42,556 nt of DNA from Lachnospiraceae bacterium (GTDB lineage: Bacteria > Bacillota > Clostridia > Lachnospirales > Lachnospiraceae). Position numbers and translations under genes: made by a program. The notes below the pieces were generated by a model, which saw only the letters and a program-made list of their open reading frames with translations, did not search any database and was not told where the DNA came from. Numbering within the stretch: position 1 is the first letter of the stretch; each line of letters opens with the position of its first letter. The stretch covers positions 1 through 42,556 of the forward strand of contig JAEELW010000050.1 of the NCBI GenBank assembly GCA_016282915.1, given 5' to 3'. Positions 33,371 to 41,820 of the stretch are shown here, in pieces.

Positions 33371-35644
33371 ATGAAGAAGAGAAAACTGATGCCCATGATG
33401 CTTACAGTGATCCTGAGCGTTGGCAGTATCGCGCCGGAATATGCGCTGGCAGCGCCGGCGGAAGCCGAAGCAGAGCTCAGCGGGGAAGAGGATAAAGAAA
33501 AGGATCCTGTTTCCGGACCGGAGGCGGAGGAAGAAGGATCGGTTTCGGAAGAGGATGCGGAAGAAGAGAGCGCAGAGGATGCCGACTCCGTATCAGATAA
33601 AGAGGAAGAGGCGGAGGAAGCTCCGTTATCCGGGGAGGAGACAGAGGATGAGGAAGCTGCAGTCTCCGTGAATGAAGCAGATGCCGGGAGCACGGAAACC
33701 GCCGGTGAAGAGAGCGGGATCGATTACACGGACGCAGAAAGCGTCCGTTACGGTACCTCTGCCACCCCTGTAGACGGTGTGGTCTATCTGCCGGTGGAGA
33801 CGATCTCCGCCCTGAATGAAGAAGAGCTGGAAGCTTATACGGCATTTTGTGATGAAGCGGAAGTGCTGAAGAGCGAGATCCCCGAAATGGGAGAGATCGT
33901 CATCTATACGGACGAATACGGAAAGGTCAGTGCATATTACGATGTACCGCAGGAAGCTTTTGATGCCCTCCGCGGAGCTGCGTTTGACGGGAATATCCTG
34001 TCTGCTCCGGAAGATGTTGATGAATCGGTGATCGTTGATGAGGATCAGGATTTCTTTGAGGAGCCGGACGGGGCTGCCTGTGACCCGGATGTACCGGCTG
34101 CCGTAAACATGGATCAGGTCGAGATCCCTGAAGCTGAGGATCTGGATATTTCCGATTATGAAGAACTGGATATGTATGACGAGCTTATGGAGGAATACAG
34201 CGAGCTCATCGAAGCCGGCAATCTTTTTTCTTCATCTGCCACAACACGTTTCTACGACCAGCTGAATTCTTCTGCCCGGAAATGGTTCAATAAAGCATAT
34301 GAGAACATGATCAAAAAGAAGAGGAATTACTATATCTGGACTTCCAACTCCGGCAGTATTTATTCGACGGATCATCTCAATGCGATCTCCGCACTGGAAG
34401 ATACCTATCCCACAAAGCTTGGATGGAAGAACCCCGCAGGCGGTGTCCGTTTCTACTCTTCTTACAGCTGGCGGAGCGGCTACACACACAGGCTGGTACT
34501 GATCAAATCAAAGCATTACGGAAGCGGGCTCAACAACAGGGCAAATAAAAAAGTAAAGCAGCTTGTTACGGAAGCATACGAATACGCATCGCTTTACTAC
34601 CCCCAGGCACCCACCTATGGCATCGTAGAATATTTTGACAAGTGGATCTGTGAGAACAATTACTATAACTATGATGGAGTAGCGTCCGACAGCCGGAGCA
34701 GAGCCTCCGCGACCTACTATTACTGCCACAGGCAGTACGGGATCCTACTGAAGGGATATGGCGTCTGTGAGAGCTATGCACTTGCGATGAGCTGCCTGCT
34801 GGAAAAGGCCGGAGTGCCCTATATTTACATCGTCGGTGATACCCCCGGCGGCGGACATGCCTGGAACTATGTGATGATGCCCGATGGCAGATGGTATATG
34901 CTGGACAGTACCTGGGACGATGCAGGCGCCTATTCGGATCACGATTATTTCCTGGTCCCGGATGATTCCAGACACACGCCTACCGGACAGTTTTTCCGGG
35001 CCGGAAGCAATTTTTCCTACCCTTCAACATCAGACGGAAGATACTATTACAGCAGGGAAAGTTTTTCGCTCCCGACCGTAGCATTACGGAAAGGAAAGAA
35101 AACGGTCATCAAACCTAACGGAACTTATGAGAATATGATCACAACGGGCTGGCACAGCAGTAACTCCGCTGTGGTGAAGGTAGACGCTTCCGGAAAGATC
35201 AAGGGAAAGAAGGCAGGAAGTGCCATAGTCAGCTGCAGGATCAACGGGATCTATGCGGAAAGCCGGGTCGTGGTATATGAGCTTTCGAAGCTGAGCTTTG
35301 ACAGAAACGGCAGACAGAAGCTGGTCGACAGTTTTGTCACCTCCTCCGGGACCAACAGCTTTGTCATCAATGTCGGGCAGAAAGGCAGGACCGTCAGTGC
35401 GGAAGAGCTTTATTACACCGGCTGCGTCGATGCGCCGAAGGTAAGCTGCAGTAAGAAGAATATCGTGAGCGTGGGCTGGCAGCTCAGCGGAGATCAGCTG
35501 ATCCTGCGTGTAAGTGCCATGAGAGCGGGAAAAACGAAGGTCAAGGTGAAATTCGGCGGAAAGACGGCGGTACTGCAGCTGAACGTGAAAGAGTCGGGGA
35601 TCTATTCCTACGACGCGGCGGAAGCGGCAAGCGAAGCCTTCTGA
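33371..35644 (+). CDS. Secreted transglutaminase-like protein with acidic N-terminus and Big2-type domain
   Basis: 757 residues. A signal peptide (MKKRKLMPMMLTVILSVGSI, cleaved near YALA-A) is followed by a Glu/Asp-rich region to about residue 110 with VSGPE, LSGEE and VSVNEA motifs, a spacer of about 170 residues, then a transglutaminase-like domain (about 400-540). C466 (GYGVCESYA), H496 (GGGHAWNYV) and D512 (LDSTWDD) form the expected Cys-His-Asp triad. After it lies a Big2-like module (VKVDASGKIKGKKAGSAIVS) and another beta-domain. Secreted relatives crosslink or cleave peptides at the cell surface; the reaction is not determined by sequence. AAAGGAG precedes the ATG. It is monocistronic or shares a transcript with the small zinc-ribbon gene 68 bp downstream. 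Confidence 0.88.
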   Translation: MKKRKLMPMMLTVILSVGSIAPEYALAAPAEAEAELSGEEDKEKDPVSGPEAEEEGSVSEEDAEEESAEDADSVSDKEEEAEEAPLSGEETEDEEAAVSVNEADAGSTETAGEESGIDYTDAESVRYGTSATPVDGVVYLPVETISALNEEELEAYTAFCDEAEVLKSEIPEMGEIVIYTDEYGKVSAYYDVPQEAFDALRGAAFDGNILSAPEDVDESVIVDEDQDFFEEPDGAACDPDVPAAVNMDQVEIPEAEDLDISDYEELDMYDELMEEYSELIEAGNLFSSSATTRFYDQLNSSARKWFNKAYENMIKKKRNYYIWTSNSGSIYSTDHLNAISALEDTYPTKLGWKNPAGGVRFYSSYSWRSGYTHRLVLIKSKHYGSGLNNRANKKVKQLVTEAYEYASLYYPQAPTYGIVEYFDKWICENNYYNYDGVASDSRSRASATYYYCHRQYGILLKGYGVCESYALAMSCLLEKAGVPYIYIVGDTPGGGHAWNYVMMPDGRWYMLDSTWDDAGAYSDHDYFLVPDDSRHTPTGQFFRAGSNFSYPSTSDGRYYYSRESFSLPTVALRKGKKTVIKPNGTYENMITTGWHSSNSAVVKVDASGKIKGKKAGSAIVSCRINGIYAESRVVVYELSKLSFDRNGRQKLVDSFVTSSGTNSFVINVGQKGRTVSAEELYYTGCVDAPKVSCSKKNIVSVGWQLSGDQLILRVSAMRAGKTKVKVKFGGKTAVLQLNVKESGIYSYDAAEAASEAF

Positions 35645-35712
35645 AACGCTGATTAGAGTAAATAATCATTAAGAAGATCGATCAAATGTGATCAGAAAGA
35701 GAGAAAAAAACT

Positions 35713-36066
35713 ATGTTTTGTATGAAATGTGGAAATGAATTACCGGACAATGCGGGTTTTTGCAACAAGTGCGGAACTCAGCTGGGACAGATGCAGCAGA
35801 TGGGAGCGATGCAGCAGCTTTATGCACCTGCCCAGAAAAAGAAAACTGCTTCGCTGACAGTATCTGCGATCGTTCACGTGATCCTGGCCATCCCGTTCCT
35901 TATACTGGGATTCTGGCTGCGAAATAAGGGAGGCTACAATTACACCTGGAGACCGCCTTACAGCAGTTATGAAATACTCACACTCGGCATACTGGCGATC
36001 GGAGGCATTGCAATGCTGATCGCCATTGTCCTTGCGATCGTCGTCACAGTCAGGAAGAACTCCTGA
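35713..36066 (+). CDS. Small zinc-ribbon protein with two membrane spans
   Basis: 117 residues. It begins MFCMKCGNELPDNAGFCNKC, a four-Cys zinc ribbon, then a Gln/Met-rich linker (QMQQMGAMQQ) and two hydrophobic helices (about 50-68 and 92-112) with a Tyr/Trp-rich loop between. There is no enzyme domain. This zinc_ribbon_2-like N-terminus is shared with several other genes in the window. Function unknown; the ribbon probably lies in the cytosol. A weak GAAAGAGAG precedes the ATG and a strong terminator follows. Confidence 0.85.
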   Translation: MFCMKCGNELPDNAGFCNKCGTQLGQMQQMGAMQQLYAPAQKKKTASLTVSAIVHVILAIPFLILGFWLRNKGGYNYTWRPPYSSYEILTLGILAIGGIAMLIAIVLAIVVTVRKNS

Positions 36067-36112
36067 GAGTATAACGGGTTATGGTAAACCTGTGTTTTAG
36101 TAAAAGTATTGT

Positions 36113-36148
36113 CAGCCGTGCGTTTGTCAGAAATGCGCGGCTGATTTT
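36113..36148 (+). terminator. Rho-independent terminator
   Basis: cagccgtgcgtt (36113-36124) pairs with aatgcgcggctg (36132-36143) over 12 bp with two wobbles and a 7-nt loop, then ATTTTAT. It closes the small zinc-ribbon gene. Confidence 0.78.
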
Positions 36149-36163
36149 ATGTTAACAAAAAGA

Positions 36164-36192
36164 TTGAGTTTTTGCAATCTCTGTGATAGTAT
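36164..36192 (+). promoter_or_regulatory. Probable sigma-A promoter of the large TPR membrane protein gene
   Basis: TTGAGT (36164-36169), a 17-bp spacer and TAGTAT (36187-36192), four of six matches each at ideal spacing, directly after the terminator. A TTGACA at 36216 lacks a good partner. Confidence 0.5.
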
Positions 36193-36295
36193 CTTATTTG
36201 GATATTTCTGTTATTTTGACACAATATCTATGTCGGTCAGTGTATTGAGGAACCGAAGTGGGAAGAACACGGGGACGGAGGTTTCAAAAATAATC

Positions 36296-38851
36296 ATGAG
36301 AAAGAAAAAGACAGAGCCTGTTGAAGTGCAGGAAAAGCAGGAAACTTCTGGGACAGAGAGCGGGACGGAGCAGGAACCTGCCTCCGAAAAGGAATTGGCG
36401 ACAGCGGAAGCTGCCGATACAAAAGCCAAAAAGAAGAAGAGAAGATCTGTTTTTTTACATAAAGAGCTGGAAGAGCCGGAAACTGTGGAGAAGGTAACGA
36501 ACCAGCTTCCTGCAGCCGTGGAGAGTGTGAAATCGTCCGAGGCAGAGCAGAGCGCCGCAGCAGTATCTTTGGAAACCGCAGAGGAGCCTGCGGAGGAACA
36601 GGGAGAGGAAGCGTCGGCAGAGCAGCCCGCGGAAGTGTCTGTGGCGGAGCAGGAGCCGGAAACATCTGCGCCGGAACAGCTCCCGGAAGTCCCCGTAACA
36701 GAGCAGAGCACAGAGACGGAAACAATCGAAAAGGCAGCAGAGCGGACGGCAGCAGCTTCTGAAAATGCGGAAGTTCCTGCCTCAGAGCAGAAAACAGAGC
36801 AGGCCATTTCGGAAACAGCAAAGGAAGCGCCTGCTGCAGTAACGGAAACGTCTGCTCCGGAGCAAAGCGGCGCAGCGGTCATCAGGGAGCTTGAAAAGAA
36901 AGCAGAAGAAGAGCCTCCTGCCGCAGCGGAGGAAGCGCAGCTTCCCATCGTATCGCAGAAGGCAGAAGAAGCGGAGCCGAGCACCGGTCTTTCGCTTCTG
37001 AAGGAAAGCGGGGCACAGGAGATGCAGACAACGCCCGAGCCGTCGGAGCAGCAGGCAGTGGAAAGCCCTGCAGCGGAAAACGTGATACCGTTTCAGAGAA
37101 CAGAGCCGGAGATCTCCCGGCCGGCAGAAGACCCCGTGGTCGTACAGATGATGGCAGCACCGGTAAAAAAGAAGAAGAAAAGAAGAGTGGGCAGATTTAT
37201 TGCCGTGTTGTTCCTGCTGGCGAGCATCGGAGCCGGCGTTTATGTGGGATATCTCTATTATACGGATCCCACCCGCCGTGCGCTGGAGCAGCTGGGACAG
37301 GGAAATATCGAGACTGCGATGTACTATCTGGACAGGATCGGGCCGGAATGCGTGGAAGGACAGAAGCGTTTCACGGATGCGGCAGTGAGATATGCGCGGC
37401 AGACCTATAACCGATATCAGGCGGCAACCCTGAATTATTCGGAAGCCAGCTGGGCCGTCAAAAAGCTTCATGAGGGGATACTCTCGAAAAACGCCGAGCT
37501 GGGCGAGATCCTGGAAATGGTGGACAGTCTGGAGCAGTCCAGGATCGCATATGAAAATGCAGGGCACCTGAAAGATGCCGGGAAATATGAAGAGGCAGCG
37601 CTGGAATACGGAAAAGTGATAAAAGAAGACAGCGCATACGAAGCCTCACAGCAGGCGATCCTTGACTGCAGGGATCTTTGCCGCGAGGAAGTGCTGAACC
37701 GCACAAAGATCTACGAAGATGCCGGTATGTACGCAGAAGCGATCGCGGTGCTGGATGATGCACTGCAGATCCTTTCCGATGACAGACTGATCGTGGAAAG
37801 ATCGCTCTGCAGAGACAGGCTGAACGAAGAAAAAGGAGAGGCCGTCATTGACGAGGCGGAGGAGATGCTCGGTGACGGGAAAGATCCCGTGGCTTATAAA
37901 ACAGCGCTGGAGCATCTGGACGCTTATCTTAAGGATAATCCCGATGATGCGCAGGTAAAAAAGAAACGGAAAGTTTATGACAAAGCATATTATAAGGGGA
38001 TGATCCGGGCAGCAGAGGATGCGGCGAAAGATAAGGATTATGATACGGCGATCGGCGTATTGGACAGTCTTGCAAAAGATTATCCGGAGAATGAAGAGAT
38101 CGACGGCCTGATCGGATATTATACTTCCAAAAAGCCGGTACGGCTGGTAGATCTGGAGGTCTTCGAACAGCTCGGAAGAGGTGCCGGAACCGTATATTTC
38201 AACGAGAGCACGGAGGATACGTTCCAGAACCGCTACAGTGACGCCATCGGCGTAAGGGAACTGTACTCTTCGGAACTGGATTCGTTCAAGAACTATAAGA
38301 GTATAGGCTATATCGTTAATTCCAATTACGATCATTTCCATTGCGTGCTGGCCTATGAAAAGACCGCAAATACGCAGGGGAAGGCGATCGTGGAATTCCT
38401 GCTGGATGACGAGGTGATCTATACCACGGATCCCATCAAGAAATCCACCGGACCGGTCAGCGTAGATCTGAATCTGAAAAAGGGTCAGCTGTTTACGATC
38501 CGTTTTGTGAACAATAAAAAAGAAGAGTGTGCCGATATCATCCTGGCTGAGGCGGAGTTTTCCAGAATGAATGAAGCCGATGTTTCGACGGAAGAGATCC
38601 TGCCGGTGGAACCCGACGAAGAGGAAGATGAAGCGGATGACGAGGATGATGGGGAAGAGGCTTTCGAAGAAGAGGGGCCCGGCAAAAAAGATGCGGAAGC
38701 CGACATAGAAGAGGAAGACAGCGGCAAAAAGGACGCGGATAACGGAAAAAAGGATGAGAATGCAGGCAAGAAGGATGCAGATAACGGCAAAAAGGATGCG
38801 GATAACGATAAAAAAGATGCAGACGCCGGTAAAAAAGATGCGGTAAAATGA
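36296..38851 (+). CDS. Single-span membrane protein: acidic N-terminus, TPR-like helices, NPCBM-like domain, KKDADN tail
   Basis: 851 residues from ATG 36296, where the basic start MRKKKTEP looks natural; GGAGG is 14 nt upstream, rather far, so a start further upstream remains possible. Residues to about 285 are low-complexity, rich in Glu, Ala and Pro (EQPAEVSVAEQE type). A basic stop-transfer (KKKKKRR) and one membrane span follow (about 300-320), then TPR-like helical repeats to about 615. A beta-sandwich of about 130 residues (LGRGAGTVYFNESTEDTFQN to ADIILAEAEF) resembles NPCBM-like carbohydrate-binding domains. The tail is acidic and then repeats GKKDADN. The long charged N-terminus would be cytosolic, the rest outside. 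No enzyme motif. The role may be structural, linking cytosol and envelope; this is inference. Confidence 0.75.
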   Translation: MRKKKTEPVEVQEKQETSGTESGTEQEPASEKELATAEAADTKAKKKKRRSVFLHKELEEPETVEKVTNQLPAAVESVKSSEAEQSAAAVSLETAEEPAEEQGEEASAEQPAEVSVAEQEPETSAPEQLPEVPVTEQSTETETIEKAAERTAAASENAEVPASEQKTEQAISETAKEAPAAVTETSAPEQSGAAVIRELEKKAEEEPPAAAEEAQLPIVSQKAEEAEPSTGLSLLKESGAQEMQTTPEPSEQQAVESPAAENVIPFQRTEPEISRPAEDPVVVQMMAAPVKKKKKRRVGRFIAVLFLLASIGAGVYVGYLYYTDPTRRALEQLGQGNIETAMYYLDRIGPECVEGQKRFTDAAVRYARQTYNRYQAATLNYSEASWAVKKLHEGILSKNAELGEILEMVDSLEQSRIAYENAGHLKDAGKYEEAALEYGKVIKEDSAYEASQQAILDCRDLCREEVLNRTKIYEDAGMYAEAIAVLDDALQILSDDRLIVERSLCRDRLNEEKGEAVIDEAEEMLGDGKDPVAYKTALEHLDAYLKDNPDDAQVKKKRKVYDKAYYKGMIRAAEDAAKDKDYDTAIGVLDSLAKDYPENEEIDGLIGYYTSKKPVRLVDLEVFEQLGRGAGTVYFNESTEDTFQNRYSDAIGVRELYSSELDSFKNYKSIGYIVNSNYDHFHCVLAYEKTANTQGKAIVEFLLDDEVIYTTDPIKKSTGPVSVDLNLKKGQLFTIRFVNNKKEECADIILAEAEFSRMNEADVSTEEILPVEPDEEEDEADDEDDGEEAFEEEGPGKKDAEADIEEEDSGKKDADNGKKDENAGKKDADNGKKDADNDKKDADAGKKDAVK
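38722..38845 (+). repeat. 21-bp in-frame repeat encoding GKKDADN
   Basis: Six imperfect units of about 21 bp (ggcaaaaaggatgcggataac type) encode GKKDADN, GKKDENA, GKKDADN, GKKDADN, DKKDADA and GKKDAVK at the protein's C-terminus. The charged, regular tail could bind anionic wall polymers or metal; its A runs make it prone to slippage. Confidence 0.85.
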
Positions 38852-38940
38852 AACCGTCTGTGTCAACAGTGACCGCCTGAAGCGCACAGGGCAGTATGTG
38901 GACCGGCCGAAACAAAAACAGAAGAGATGCTGACATGTAA

Positions 38941-38965
38941 AGCCCGGCAGTTTTTTTGCCGGGCT
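38941..38965. terminator. Hairpin, possible terminator
   Basis: agcccggca (38941-38949) pairs perfectly with tgccgggct (38957-38965) around a GTTTTTT loop. The stem is strong but no T run follows on the plus strand; it sits 90 bp after the TPR gene stop and just before the next promoter. Confidence 0.55.
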
Positions 38966-38988
38966 CATGTTATGCCCCGAAACAGCGC

Positions 38989-39052
38989 TTCGTCGCATCA
39001 TGTATACCGTTCGTCAGCAGAGGATGAAATCTGCCGGGGAATATGTTATGAT
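38989..39052 (+). promoter_or_regulatory. Paired 21-bp-spaced repeats and -10 box upstream of the triple zinc-ribbon gene
   Basis: TTCGTCGC (38989-38996) and TTCGTCAG (39010-39017) are 21 bp apart and share TTCGTC exactly; 29 bp later comes TATGAT (39047-39052). ACCGTTCGT (39006-39014) matches the LytTR consensus fully. The block TACCGTTyGTCAG, N29, TATGAT is the same as at 33267-33314. Confidence 0.65.
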
Positions 39053-39158
39053 TTTTTCAGATCCGGGAGCATGTGATATTACAGCTCTTCAGGCAGCTGA
39101 GCGAGGGTCATGGGAGCAGGAGCCGGAATACGTATAGAAAGAGAAAAGGAGTGCCCGT

Positions 39159-40079
39159 ATGTTCTGCGAAAAATGCGGAAAACCTGTTGGGGATACCGAT
39201 AAGTTCTGTATTTATTGCGGGGCAGCAAGACTGCCGGTGGCAGGAGCTTTTATGCCCGGTGTACAGCAGGCCTGTGTCGGAGCGGTCAATCCGGGAATAC
39301 AGATGAATTCCGGAAACAGGATGCCGGCGGATCCCGGGATGCAGGCTGCACCCATGCAATATGTACCGTATTATCAGAATGAAAGCAATAAGGGAAGCTC
39401 ATCCACAACAACGGTGCTGATGACGCTTATGATCATAATCTCTGTGGCAGGCTGCTTTAGCCCGTTTCTCGATTTATACTCGCATAAGCTGTTTTCATTA
39501 GACAGTGACGATGTCAGTTTCTGGGACATATTCCGATCATTTACCATCTACCTTGATGATTCGGAAAAGATCCTGGCCTGGATCGCAATAGGCTGTCTTG
39601 TCTTTGGGATCGGAGGTATTTTGGATTATATCTTTGTTCTGATCTCACCGGGACGGAAGGATACCATTACCAGATATGTCAGATTCAATTCCTTTTTTCA
39701 GGAAGTGACACTTCTGCTGGGGATGGTACTGAATCATTACTGTAAGCTAAATTTCTGGGGATTTGTTATCCTGTTCGTCATAGATATAAACTGCACAGTC
39801 ATCTGTGCAAGGTTCAACGCAGAAACAGCAAGAGAAAAGTGGATCAAAAAAAAGATCTGTCCGCGGTGCGGAGCCGATATCATGTTCGGTGGAAGGTGTC
39901 AGAACTGCGGAACGAACTATGTTGAGAAAACAGCAACGCAGCTTGCAGCCGGTCTTCGCTGGCCTGAGGAAGATGCAAAAGAATATATAGGAAGCTGTGC
40001 CCGTTGCGGGAAACCTGTGACAGCCGATCATCACTGCTCCGGCTGCGGAAGGATCCTGTCAAAAAAAGAGATCATATAA
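39159..40079 (+). CDS. Membrane protein with three zinc ribbons
   Basis: 306 residues. The N-terminus MFCEKCGKPVGDTDKFCIYC is a zinc ribbon; a Gly/Pro/Met-rich linker follows, then about four hydrophobic segments between 80 and 220 (one is TTVLMTLMIIISVAGCF). The C-terminal 75 residues hold two more four-Cys ribbons (CPRCGADIMFGGRCQNC and CARCGKPVTADHHCSGC). No enzymatic motif is visible. Both ends should be cytosolic. AAAAGGAG lies before the ATG. The gene has the repeat-type promoter shared with two secreted-protein genes and the transglutaminase-like gene, so it may be expressed together with them. Function unknown. Confidence 0.85.
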   Translation: MFCEKCGKPVGDTDKFCIYCGAARLPVAGAFMPGVQQACVGAVNPGIQMNSGNRMPADPGMQAAPMQYVPYYQNESNKGSSSTTTVLMTLMIIISVAGCFSPFLDLYSHKLFSLDSDDVSFWDIFRSFTIYLDDSEKILAWIAIGCLVFGIGGILDYIFVLISPGRKDTITRYVRFNSFFQEVTLLLGMVLNHYCKLNFWGFVILFVIDINCTVICARFNAETAREKWIKKKICPRCGADIMFGGRCQNCGTNYVEKTATQLAAGLRWPEEDAKEYIGSCARCGKPVTADHHCSGCGRILSKKEII

Positions 40080-40098
40080 GACAGCAGTTTTTCATTAT

Positions 40099-40126
40099 TT
40101 GTATGTTATCATAGACGTGATATAAT
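40099..40126 (+). promoter_or_regulatory. Probable sigma-A promoter of the TSCPD gene
   Basis: TTGTAT (40099-40104), a 16-bp spacer and a perfect TATAAT (40121-40126). The start of transcription would be near 40133, about 38 nt before ATG 40171. Confidence 0.65.
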
Positions 40127-40170
40127 GACTTCCGGCAGTGAAAAACAGATATATCAGAAAGGAAAGAAAC

Positions 40171-40422
40171 ATGAAAGATTACATCTATCAGCCGCATGGT
40201 GTATGCGCACAGCAGATCAGCTACAGTCTTGATGATGAGGGGAAGATCCATGACCTGAAGTTTGTCGGAGGCTGCAACGGAAACCTGAAAGCGATCGGCA
40301 AGCTCCTGGAAGGGGCGGATGCCCGCTGGGCAGCGCAGATCCTGAGAGGAAATGACTGTAAGGGAAAGGGGACATCCTGTGCGGATCAGCTGGCCCGGTC
40401 ACTGGAGGAGGCGCTTGCCTGA
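40171..40422 (+). CDS. TSCPD-domain four-cysteine protein (TIGR03905-like)
   Basis: 83 residues from ATG 40171, chosen because AAAGGAAAG is just upstream and the promoter fits; a GTG 33 nt earlier has no site. The protein has four cysteines in conserved places (GVCAQQI, GGCNGN, NDCKGKG, TSCADQ), matching the small TSCPD family. The domain is named for its relation to the C-terminal domain of vitamin B12-dependent ribonucleotide reductase; the free-standing protein is common in anaerobes and its role is unknown. It probably binds a metal or Fe-S centre. Its short length is normal for the family. It has its own promoter and no evident link with the zinc-ribbon neighbours. Confidence 0.9.
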   Translation: MKDYIYQPHGVCAQQISYSLDDEGKIHDLKFVGGCNGNLKAIGKLLEGADARWAAQILRGNDCKGKGTSCADQLARSLEEALA

Positions 40423-40532
40423 GACCGTGACCTGCACGGATCGCTCAGTTGATCCGATGGGCAGCAGGCACGATACATTCAGAGGCCGGCAGACCACGGA
40501 ACAGTAACTTTTCCGGAACAAGGGGGATGAGC

Positions 40533-41813
40533 ATGAAAAAGTGTGTTAAATGTGGATTTCAACTGGAGGATGACGCATTATTCTGCGCAGGCTGCGGAAC
40601 GAAACAGCCGGAGTCGGGTGCGGGAAATAATACATCTGTGCAGACGGAAGATATCCGGGATCCGGGGGATATGGCATCGGGGCATGATCCGCACAGAAAT
40701 CCGTACGTGGTACATGGTCACGGACCGGACCGGAGGCCGGATATGCTGCCGAAGCCGGATACTCGCAGGAATGCCGATACGGCGGGAAGACGTGTGCAGG
40801 ATGCTGCTTCAGCCCGCACGGCGGTGGAAAAGAGGCAGCAGGATCCTGTCAGGGAAGCGAAGCGGGGGAAGGGGAAAAACCCCCATCCGGTTCTTTCCGT
40901 GTTCCTGATCATCCTGTTTTTTCTGTGTCTTAATCTCGGACTTTTCTCTTTTTATATCCGTTACACGTTCTCAACGGAGCACCTGGAGGAAGTCATATTT
41001 GAAACAGATATTTCCGAGATCGAGATCGGCGGCTTTGTGAGGAGTATGCTCATTACCTTTGAAGACCAGCTGGATGACAGCGAATATAATGATCTGGTGG
41101 ATGTAATGGATACGCTGTTTGACGAGGTGTATGAGGACACTACATTAGGAGAACTGATGCGGCAGGAGATGTTCGACGCGCTCAATAGCTATGGTTCTGA
41201 TACGAAATCACGCGCCAAGGCTCTGAACAGTCAGTCCTTTAAAGGGGAGCTGGCAAATATCATAACAAAATATACCAGCGATATCTTTTTTGACAGCGGG
41301 AAAGGAAAGATCGACACGGATGATATAACGGAACTGGAGTATGCGTTCTATTCGGCCTATTATAAAGAAGAACTGAAAAGAGTAAGGGACGAAGGATCCG
41401 TAACGGATCAGCAATACGAACTTTACCTGGAACGGCTTTCCGGAGAAAGTGATGAAATGAGAAGGCAGATCCGGAAAAGTCTGGAGAGCTTTCCGGGATT
41501 TGATGACGGCAGTCTGAAGGAGCTCTCCGTGAGAAAGCTGTTTAAGGACCAGCCCCTGTGGATCGTGCGTGTACTGGCATCTGCGGTCTTTGGTGTGGGC
41601 ATGGTCGTTCTGGGGATCGTATTTCTGACACTTTCCTATCTGGTCAACAGAAAGGGCGTAAAGAGAGCTTTGATAAAAACCGGTATCGTGCTGGCGGTAG
41701 AGATGGTCCTGATCGCCCTGTTCCTGATCGGCGTAAAGATCACCGAATCGCTGATCACATCCGGCTCCGCCAGAGCCATGGGTGACCTGATGATCGATCT
41801 GATGCGGGAGTAG
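40533..41813 (+). CDS. Zinc-ribbon membrane protein with helical outer domain
   Basis: 426 residues from ATG 40533 (AGGGGG at 40521-40526; the ATG at 40527 touches the site and is less likely). The N-terminus MKKCVKCGFQLEDDALFCAG is a zinc ribbon. A long basic, polar linker leads to a membrane span (about 116-136), a helical domain of about 200 residues rich in Asp and Glu, probably outside, and two further spans near 345-370 and 380-402. No known domain was recognised. The design, ribbon inside and sensor-like domain outside, matches the other zinc-ribbon proteins here. The stop is 7 bp before a decayed zinc-ribbon gene. Confidence 0.82.
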   Translation: MKKCVKCGFQLEDDALFCAGCGTKQPESGAGNNTSVQTEDIRDPGDMASGHDPHRNPYVVHGHGPDRRPDMLPKPDTRRNADTAGRRVQDAASARTAVEKRQQDPVREAKRGKGKNPHPVLSVFLIILFFLCLNLGLFSFYIRYTFSTEHLEEVIFETDISEIEIGGFVRSMLITFEDQLDDSEYNDLVDVMDTLFDEVYEDTTLGELMRQEMFDALNSYGSDTKSRAKALNSQSFKGELANIITKYTSDIFFDSGKGKIDTDDITELEYAFYSAYYKEELKRVRDEGSVTDQQYELYLERLSGESDEMRRQIRKSLESFPGFDDGSLKELSVRKLFKDQPLWIVRVLASAVFGVGMVVLGIVFLTLSYLVNRKGVKRALIKTGIVLAVEMVLIALFLIGVKITESLITSGSARAMGDLMIDLMRE

Positions 41814-41820
41814 CAACGGG

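Noticed and set aside
36216-36244. TTGACA at 36216 as the main promoter of the TPR gene
   Set aside because: No acceptable -10 hexamer lies 16-18 bp downstream; TTGAGT-N17-TAGTAT at 36164-36192 fits better.
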